From Caulobacteraceae bacterium (GTDB lineage: Bacteria > Pseudomonadota > Alphaproteobacteria > Caulobacterales > Caulobacteraceae): a DNA stretch of 64,000 nt. The notes beneath the pieces were generated by a model, which was not told the origin of the DNA, ran no database searches, and was given only the letters and a program-made list of their open reading frames with translations. A program made the position numbers and the translations under genes. This document shows, one piece after another, positions 59,319 through 64,000 of this stretch. The stretch covers positions 1 to 64,000 of the forward strand of contig JAIYCQ010000022.1 in NCBI GenBank assembly GCA_027487945.1. The letters run 5' to 3'. Positions within the stretch are counted from its first letter, which is position 1, and each line of letters begins with the position of its first letter.

Positions 59319-60353
59319 ATGACCCTGCCTCCGCTCCCCGCCCAGCCCGCCGACACGCCGTGGCCCACCGCCGAGTGGACCGCCGGCCCAGGTCTGCCCG
59401 CCGCCATCACCGCGACGCTCGACGCCGCCTTCACAGCCGAGGCCGCCCCCCGGCTCGGCCGCACCGACGTTGTGCTGATCGTGCAGGGCGGGCGGGTCGT
59501 CTATGAGCGCTACGGCGAGGGCCTGTCCGCAGACAGCACCTTCCCGTCCTGGTCCAAGGCCAAGAGCATGACCCAGGCGCTGGCCGGCCTCCTGGTCGGC
59601 GACGGGAAGCTGGACATTCACGCCCCGGCCGACGTGCCGGAGTGGCGCGCCACCCCCGATGACCCGCGCGCCGCCATCACCACCGACCAGCTGCTGCGCA
59701 TGTCGAGCGGGCTGAAGTTCGTCGAGGACTATGTGCCGGGCCACGTCTCGGACGTGATCGAGATGCTCTACGGCGCGGGCAAGGAGGACACCGCCGCCTA
59801 TGCGGCCGGCCAGCCGCTGGCCCATCCGCCGGGCGAGATCATGAGCTACGCCAGCGGCACGACCAACATCGTCGCCCGCGTCCTCTCCCGCGCGCTGGGG
59901 ACTGACGCCGCCGGGTTCGAGGCCTTCATGCGCGCGCGGCTGTTCGCGCCGCTGGGCATGGCCTCGCCGCTGCCGAAGTTCGACGCGGCCGGAACCTTCA
60001 TCGGCTCGTCCTTCTGCTTCTGCTCGGCCCGGGACTTCGCCCGGTTCGGGCTGCTGTATCTGCGTGACGGCGTCTGGGACGGCGCGCGGCTGCTGCCCGA
60101 GGGCTGGGTCGACTACGCCCGCACCCGCACCGCCTCGAAGGACGATCCGGACGCCCCCTACGGCGCCCACTGGTGGCTGGGCGTCGGCGGACCGGGCAGC
60201 TTCTCGGCCAACGGCTATGACGGCCAGTACACGGTGGTGGTCCCGGACCTGGACCTGGTGCTGGTTCGCCATGGCGCCACGCCGCTCGACCTGAAGGACA
60301 ACCTCAAGGCCTGGGTCGGCGACGTCATCGGCGCCATCCGGCAAGGCGGCTGA
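59319..60353 (+). CDS. Serine hydrolase of the beta-lactamase (class C / esterase) family
   Basis: The protein has 344 residues without signal peptide. The S-x-x-K motif is S77-W-S-K80 in FPSWSKAKSM; the Tyr motif is Y-A-S in IMSYASGTTN (about residue 175). Late H-G-like NGYDGQYTVVVPDL resembles the third motif region. Absence of export signal and the length favour a cytoplasmic esterase or amidase rather than a beta-lactamase. The MaoC gene follows 4 bp after the stop. Confidence 0.9.
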   Translation: MTLPPLPAQPADTPWPTAEWTAGPGLPAAITATLDAAFTAEAAPRLGRTDVVLIVQGGRVVYERYGEGLSADSTFPSWSKAKSMTQALAGLLVGDGKLDIHAPADVPEWRATPDDPRAAITTDQLLRMSSGLKFVEDYVPGHVSDVIEMLYGAGKEDTAAYAAGQPLAHPPGEIMSYASGTTNIVARVLSRALGTDAAGFEAFMRARLFAPLGMASPLPKFDAAGTFIGSSFCFCSARDFARFGLLYLRDGVWDGARLLPEGWVDYARTRTASKDDPDAPYGAHWWLGVGGPGSFSANGYDGQYTVVVPDLDLVLVRHGATPLDLKDNLKAWVGDVIGAIRQGG

Positions 60354-60357
60354 GGCC

Positions 60358-61191
60358 GTGCCGTTCAACGCCGCCCTGGTCGGGTCGCGCTGGGGGCCGC
60401 TGGACTGGCGGGTGACCCCACGCCGGGCCCTCGCCTTCCGCGCCGTGCTGGCGCCGGAGGAAGCTCGCGGCCTCGACGACGCAGCCGGCCCGCTGACGAT
60501 GCTGCCGATGCAGGTGGTGGCGCCCGAGTGGGTGCTGGCCCTGGAATCCCGCGCCGACCCGGTCCAGACCCTGTCGGAGGACGAGGCGCGGCGCGGCGTC
60601 CATGCCGTGCAGGACACCCGCTTCCTGCGCCCGGTGATGGCCGGCGAGACCCTGACCGTGACGGCGGAGCTCGTCAGTGTACGAAGCAGCCGGGCCGGCA
60701 CAGTGGCCACAACGGTCTATGAAAGCCGCGTCGGCGCCGAGCTCGTCGCGGTCTCGACCTCGGTCAGTGTGTTGCGCGGCGTGGCCGTCGAGGGGGCCGA
60801 GACACCGGCAACCGAAGACGACGCATGGCCCGCGTTCACGCCGACGACCGCCGCGTCGACCCTGATCGCCACCCCGCGCGGCTTCCCGCACCTCTATTCC
60901 GAGTGCGCGGAGATCTGGAACCCGATCCATACCGAGCGCGCCGTCGCCTTGGCCGCCGGCCTGCCGGACATCCTGATCCATGGCACTGCCCTCTGGGCGC
61001 TGGCCGGCCTTCGCGCCGCGCCGCCGGGGGCAAGGATCACCCGGCTGGCCGCAAGGTTCCGCTCCCCGGCCTGGGCGGGCGAGGACCTGCTGCTGGCCTG
61101 CGGCGAGGCGGTCGGCGCGGCCACCCCCTTCCGTCTGACGGCCCCGGACGGCCGCCTGCTGACCGAGGGGTTGGTGGAGGCCGCCGCCTGA
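60358..61191 (+). CDS. MaoC-like acyl-CoA dehydratase domain protein
   Basis: The protein has 277 residues, with a GTG start. Two hot-dog halves are present; the C-terminal one carries the hydratase-2 motif WNPIHTERAVALAAGLPDILIHGTALWAL with the catalytic N/H pair, while the N-terminal half is degenerate, as in eukaryotic-type double hot-dog hydratases. It hydrates enoyl-CoA to (R)-3-hydroxyacyl-CoA. It is convergent with the small membrane protein gene 3 bp away. Confidence 0.85.
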   Translation: MPFNAALVGSRWGPLDWRVTPRRALAFRAVLAPEEARGLDDAAGPLTMLPMQVVAPEWVLALESRADPVQTLSEDEARRGVHAVQDTRFLRPVMAGETLTVTAELVSVRSSRAGTVATTVYESRVGAELVAVSTSVSVLRGVAVEGAETPATEDDAWPAFTPTTAASTLIATPRGFPHLYSECAEIWNPIHTERAVALAAGLPDILIHGTALWALAGLRAAPPGARITRLAARFRSPAWAGEDLLLACGEAVGAATPFRLTAPDGRLLTEGLVEAAA

Positions 61192-61194
61192 GCG

Positions 61195-61668
61195 TCAGTC
61201 CCGGCACCGCCCGTCAGCCAGCAGGGCCGGCCGGAAGTCCCAGTAGTGTTCGTAGCCTTCGGCGGCGATCGACAGGGTCGGACGGCCGAGCTCGGCGGTC
61301 ATCAGCGCCGTCACCCCGCCGACCATCAGGGCCAGCGACAGCGCGATCCAGGCCAACGGCCAACGCGTCGCCGGCAGCCAGCCGGTGACCTTGTCATGGA
61401 GGACGGCGATCACCGGATAGAGCACCGCCGCCATCACGATCAGGTTCAACGCCTGAACATGCGGCATGTAGACGAACTCCAGCGACATCACCGTCGGCCG
61501 GGCGGCGGGAAACGGAAAGCCTGTCGCATGGAAGCCGCCGCCGTCGGCGGTCAGTCCGCAGACCGGGCTCCACCACTGCAGGGCCAGCGCCGCCTGCGCC
61601 GACAGCGCCGCGACCAGGGTCAGCAGTGCAGGGACGTATCGCCGGATGTCGAACAGCCTTCCCAGCAC
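61195..61668 (-). CDS. Hypothetical membrane protein (four helices)
   Basis: The protein has 157 residues from a GTG at 61668, with GGGAGAGG just upstream; the ATG at 61758 would lie within the tRNA-Gly remnant and is rejected. Hydrophobic segments are at about 12-32, 68-90, 104-125 and possibly 18-30 more, followed by a polar end with EGYEHYWDFRPALLADGRC. The family is not recognised. It is the last gene before the split tRNA. Confidence 0.65.
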   Translation of the reverse strand: MLGRLFDIRRYVPALLTLVAALSAQAALALQWWSPVCGLTADGGGFHATGFPFPAARPTVMSLEFVYMPHVQALNLIVMAAVLYPVIAVLHDKVTGWLPATRWPLAWIALSLALMVGGVTALMTAELGRPTLSIAAEGYEHYWDFRPALLADGRCRD

Positions 61669-61725
61669 AAGCCTCTCCCGCGCCCGTCGTCGCGCCGCTT
61701 GTAGATCACGCCTGTGCAGGAAAAA

Positions 61726-61777
61726 TGGAGCGGCCGGGGGGAATCGAACCCCCGACATTCAGCTTGGGAAGCTGACG
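61726..61777 (-). pseudogene. 3' half of a tRNA-Gly(CCC) gene, probable attachment site
   Basis: The minus strand has the anticodon arm TCAGC-TTCCCAA-GCTGA (anticodon CCC), variable loop ATGTC, T arm GGGGG-TTCGATT-CCCCC, acceptor 3' strand CGGCCGC, discriminator T and CCA. No D arm and no GCGGCCG 5' strand exist upstream; unrelated sequence begins at about 61778. A 3' tRNA fragment of this kind is what tyrosine-recombinase integration leaves at one end of an element. The element would extend to the right. Confidence 0.85.
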
Positions 61778-61800
61778 TTACACGTGTGATGTCAGCAGGT

Positions 61801-61858
61801 GAGCGCCCAAATGAGCGGTTTTGGGCTCCAGAAAAACCAATGACTTCCGAGGTTTTTC
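61801..61858. repeat. Two short inverted repeats beside the tRNA fragment
   Basis: GAGCgCCCAAA (61801-61811) pairs with TTTGGGCTC (61820-61828) with one bulge, and GAAAAACC (61831-61838) pairs perfectly with GGTTTTTC (61851-61858). They lie in the first 80 bp of the presumed element and may be recombinase arm sites or transcript hairpins. Confidence 0.5.
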
Positions 61859-61924
61859 CCAAACAGAAGTAGAGCCCCGCACCGGGTTCTCGGCGAGGTT
61901 TGGTCACGGTCGCGCGACCATAAT

Positions 61925-61939
61925 GTTCCCGTCTTGTTC
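61925..61939 (+). promoter_or_regulatory. LexA box (GTTC-N7-GTTC)
   Basis: GTTC-ccgtctt-GTTC is a perfect match to the alphaproteobacterial SOS operator. It lies 47 bp before the ATG of the 107-residue gene, in an otherwise AT-richer promoter stretch, so that gene and its neighbour are probably damage-inducible. Confidence 0.75.
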
Positions 61940-61986
61940 TCTTTTGGCCAGCCGCTACGGTGGCGGTCAGCGAGGGAGGACAGAGT

Positions 61987-62310
61987 ATGGAAGGCCCCAC
62001 ACCAGGCACACCGAGACGGCGCGTTCGGCTCGACGACCTGCGGCCGGACTACCGGCGCGTCATCGAGCAGACCGCGGCTGAGGAGATCACCCGGTTCGGC
62101 GCCGATGGCGATCCGGGGGCCATCGAGCGGCTGGCCGCGTCAGGACGCCTCGCGGACTGGCCGTCCGACGAAGGCAGGATCCTTGCCAACCTGGTGTCTG
62201 ACGCGCAGGTCGAGATCGCCGCACGGCTCCGGCAGGCACGGGCGATCCTCTCCCTGTTCGGCGGCCTGGGCCGGGCTCACAAGATGGCGGTGCGCGAGCC
62301 CGCCGGCTGA
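61987..62310 (+). CDS. Hypothetical protein behind a LexA box
   Basis: The protein has 107 residues; GGGAGGA precedes the ATG. Composition: a basic N-terminus (GTPRRRVRLDDLRPDYRRV), then helices with VIEQTAAEEITRFGADGDPG and a final helix LRQARAILSLFGGLG. No membrane segment or known domain. Helical, acidic/basic alternation would fit a DNA-repair or division-inhibitor accessory factor but no family is recognised. The zinc-ribbon gene starts 4 bp after the stop. Confidence 0.7.
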   Translation: MEGPTPGTPRRRVRLDDLRPDYRRVIEQTAAEEITRFGADGDPGAIERLAASGRLADWPSDEGRILANLVSDAQVEIAARLRQARAILSLFGGLGRAHKMAVREPAG

Positions 62311-62313
62311 CCG

Positions 62314-62523
62314 ATGGCGGCGAGACACCAGTTCCTTGGACCTTCGCTGGGCGAGTCCGGTCGGCTGATCCTGCGCTGCACCAAATGCGACTACGAGGTA
62401 AGCATGTCGGCCACGGTGGCGATCCGGCGCTTCGGGCGGGGTGCAACTCCCCACGGCATCCGCCTGCGGTCGCGCTGCTCGGTCTGCGACAGGACCGACC
62501 ATATCGCCGTGACCATCCGCTAG
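62314..62523 (+). CDS. Small zinc-ribbon-like protein
   Basis: The protein has 69 residues with two C-x-x-C pairs: LRCTKCDYEV (about 22-25) and SRCSVCDRTDHI (about 54-57), 28-30 residues apart, as in a zinc ribbon. The N-terminus GPSLGESGRLIL is short and polar. Only 4 bp separate it from the upstream gene, so both share the LexA box promoter. Such ribbons may bind DNA or protein partners; no further function can be given. Confidence 0.65.
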   Translation: MAARHQFLGPSLGESGRLILRCTKCDYEVSMSATVAIRRFGRGATPHGIRLRSRCSVCDRTDHIAVTIR

Positions 62524-62611
62524 CGGCCGGTGCTTGTCGGCGTCTGGCCTGCATGATCTGCTTCAAAGCCGCTTCAGCCGGCCAGGGACGCCCCCGATGT
62601 GCAACCTCTAG

Positions 62612-62827
62612 CGCATGCGGACCGACAACGCCTTCATCGAGGCCTTCAACGGCCGCTTCAGGGCCGAGTGCCTGAACGCCCACTGGTTCCTGACGCTCGC
62701 AGATGCGGCGGAAAAGCTCGAGGCTTGGCGCAGAGGCTACAACGAGGTCCGGCCGCATGGGGCCATCGGCAGCAAGCCGCCGATCGCGTTCATGAACCCG
62801 GGTGACACAGCCAGCCCGTCACCCTGA
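62612..62827 (+). pseudogene. IS3-family transposase OrfB, C-terminal remnant
   Basis: About 70 codons give the end of an rve-type integrase core: TDNAFIEAFNGRFRAECLN, HWFLTLADAAEKLEAWR and YNEVRPHGAIGSKPP. In the complete protein (about 270-290 residues) the first DDE residues lie upstream; here they are absent, so only the last part with the Glu region survives. The break is close to 62612, where similarity to the family begins abruptly. No OrfA is present. Confidence 0.87.
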
Positions 62828-62844
62828 CTCGGGCGGGGAAACTC

Positions 62845-62879
62845 CAGCTCCGTGTGCTCCAGAGAATGGGGGTGGTTCA
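62845..62879 (+). mobile_element. Probable right end of the IS3 remnant
   Basis: The sequence after the transposase stop, AACTCCAGCTCCGTGTG through GGGGGTGGTTCA, has the form of an IS3-group right inverted repeat (reverse complement begins TGAACCACCCCC). The left end is lost, so a terminal comparison is not possible. The 125 bp to the next gene show nothing further. Confidence 0.5.
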
Positions 62880-63004
62880 CCAACGCCGATTGCTCACCCT
62901 CGAACTGGATGAGAAGCCGGGGGACCGTCAATCATCGCTCGTTCGAGGGGCAGGCGCCTATCGGTCCAAGCGGGCGGATACAGACGCCCGAATGTCCTCA
63001 GGAC

Positions 63005-64000
63005 TCAGCGTCTGGCATCCGCGATCGCCGATGCGGCGGCGCGGATCGGCGCGTCCCAGTCCCCACGGGATGGACAGCGGAACAGACGCGTGCGCGGATA
63101 CCAAGGCGTTGCATCAGGATCCATCATCCAGCGCCAGTCCCCCAACCAAGGCAGGATCATCAACACGGGGACGCCCATCGCACCGGCGACATGCGCCACG
63201 GATGAATCGCAGCACACGGCGAGATCAAGATTGGCGAGCATCCCCGCGGTGTCTTCAAAGCTGGTGCGCCCCGGGGCAATGTCTTCCCGCAGGACTATAC
63301 CCAACTCGCCTAGAAGATCGCGTTCCGCCCCGGCTTCCGGCTGGAGGTTGTAAAGAGGGACATCAGCGATCCCGGCCAACAGCGCCAGCGCTGTGGTGGG
63401 GATGGACCGCTCCGGTCCGCGCGCTTGCCAATGGATGCCCACGCGAAGGCCTTCATCTGGCATGCGACTGGACCACCATCGCGCAAGATCGGGGGCCGCG
63501 GAAAGATACGGTATACCGCCGGGAATGGTCGCGACGGTTGTGCCGAGCCGGTTAGGCAGGCTCATGAGCGAGGTGTGACAATCAAAGTCCGGCAGTGGAT
63601 CGCCGACGGCGATCAACCGGTCTATGCCCGGCACGCTGGCAAGCAGTGTCGCGAGTTCCGGCTGGCACAGGAAGATCGTCTGCGCGCCCATTGCCTTGAG
63701 GACCAGAAAATAACGGACGAACTGTACAGTATCGCCCAGGCCCTGTTCAAAATAGACCAGGATTGTACGGCCGGCGATGGCATCGCCGCGCCATTCGGGT
63801 TTCCCCGAAAAATCCCGGTTCCAGCTCCAGACCTTTTGTGCTCGTCGCGCCTCATAGTTTCGGAACCCCGAGACCAGCTTGCCCTGCAGCAGTTGGCTGA
63901 CCCCCAGATTCTTTCGATAGGCTGGCGTCCCGGTATCCATGACCGCGGCGCGGCGATAGAGACGCTCCGCGTCAGCGGGACGTCGCTGGGCCATGAAGGC
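63005..64000 (-). CDS. TPR-containing glycosyltransferase-like protein, partial
   Basis: The frame continues past the window end, so the N-terminus is missing and 331 residues are visible. The first part has a TPR unit (AERLYRRAAVMDTGTPAYRKNLGVSQLLQGK). After it comes a GT-B fold C-terminal region as in tetratricopeptide glycosyltransferases: ILVYFEQGLGDTVQFVRYF, then LRVGIHWQARGPERSIPTTAL and DLAVCCDSSVAHVAGAMGVPVLMILPW, with WMMDPDATPWYPRTRLFR. Its base composition is less GC-rich than the housekeeping part. It could modify flagellin or surface structures; inference. Confidence 0.87.
   Translation of the reverse strand, partial: AFMAQRRPADAERLYRRAAVMDTGTPAYRKNLGVSQLLQGKLVSGFRNYEARRAQKVWSWNRDFSGKPEWRGDAIAGRTILVYFEQGLGDTVQFVRYFLVLKAMGAQTIFLCQPELATLLASVPGIDRLIAVGDPLPDFDCHTSLMSLPNRLGTTVATIPGGIPYLSAAPDLARWWSSRMPDEGLRVGIHWQARGPERSIPTTALALLAGIADVPLYNLQPEAGAERDLLGELGIVLREDIAPGRTSFEDTAGMLANLDLAVCCDSSVAHVAGAMGVPVLMILPWLGDWRWMMDPDATPWYPRTRLFRCPSRGDWDAPIRAAASAIADARR

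Noticed and set aside
59082-60710. Upstream extension of the osmC-like frame
   Set aside because: Antisense shadow of the serine hydrolase and MaoC genes; GC-rich codons rarely give stops.
61726-61803. Complete tRNA-Gly
   Set aside because: There is no D arm and no 5' acceptor strand pairing with CGGCCGC; only the 3' half is present.
62854-63555. 233-codon plus-strand frame at the right end
   Set aside because: Antisense to the TPR/glycosyltransferase gene over most of its length; composition is shadow-like (Arg, Ser, Pro).
1-64000. CRISPR array, rRNA operon or complete prophage
   Set aside because: No regularly spaced repeats, no rRNA-like sequence and no phage structural genes were seen.

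Overview
The window is dense, GC-rich alphaproteobacterial chromosome, most probably from Caulobacterales (Caulobacter or Phenylobacterium type). Reasons: a 976-residue PodJ-like polarity protein with the PodJ domain order, CtrA-like TTAA sites upstream of podJ and of chemotaxis genes, ftsE-ftsX-ydcF-plsC and argH-lipoprotein-lysA operons, and many 1-4 bp start/stop overlaps. No rRNA, CRISPR array or replication origin was seen.

Layout. 0-5 kb: end of an Old Yellow Enzyme gene, an AhpD-fold protein, a DoxX-like protein, a two-HTH regulator fused to a degenerate alpha/beta hydrolase, tRNA-Leu(CAA) and a GST. 5-10.4 kb: a leftward tyrosine/homogentisate catabolic operon (hppD, hmgA, cupin, small protein, His-rich membrane protein, fumarylacetoacetate hydrolase) with a MarR gene at its end. 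10.4-13.4 kb: ExoD, DsbB, Coq7, PilZ and HNH genes. 13.7-14.6 kb: a 37-residue membrane microprotein and a divergent TetR gene around a 42-bp palindrome. 14.7-20.8 kb: GluQ, a DMT exporter, GNAT and TlpA against argH-lipoprotein-lysA. 20.8-27 kb: enoyl-CoA hydratase, membrane/XRE pair, hpt, an MJ0042 protein and ftsEX-ydcF-plsC. 27-30.9 kb: CheW, a soluble chemoreceptor, ChaC and DUF2125. 31-34.6 kb: chorismate mutase, HisC-type aminotransferase and cyclohexadienyl dehydrogenase (a tyrosine/phenylalanine synthesis operon), then a START-like protein. 35-36.3 kb: rtcB with a structured leader. 38.6-45 kb: an Fe-S helicase, a ligase-associated helicase and PdeM, separated by inverted REP-like repeats. 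45-50.6 kb: podJ and an MprF-like gene. 50.7-57.8 kb: a lipid/xenobiotic oxidation cluster (two acyl-CoA dehydrogenases, HCCA isomerase, SDR, BVMO, aldo/keto reductase). 58-61.7 kb: ExoD, OsmC, a serine hydrolase, MaoC and a membrane protein.

From about 61.7 kb the character changes. A 3' half of a tRNA-Gly(CCC) gene is followed by short inverted repeats, a perfect alphaproteobacterial LexA box (GTTC-N7-GTTC), two orphan small genes, an IS3 transposase remnant and a partial TPR/glycosyltransferase gene. I read this as the end of an integrated element or its remains.

The best candidates for new biology are the LexA-box gene pair beside the split tRNA, the TetR/palindrome/microprotein unit, the REP-like sequence translated in frame inside the ligase-associated helicase, the bulged hairpin in the rtcB leader, and the His-rich membrane protein embedded in an operon for iron dioxygenases.
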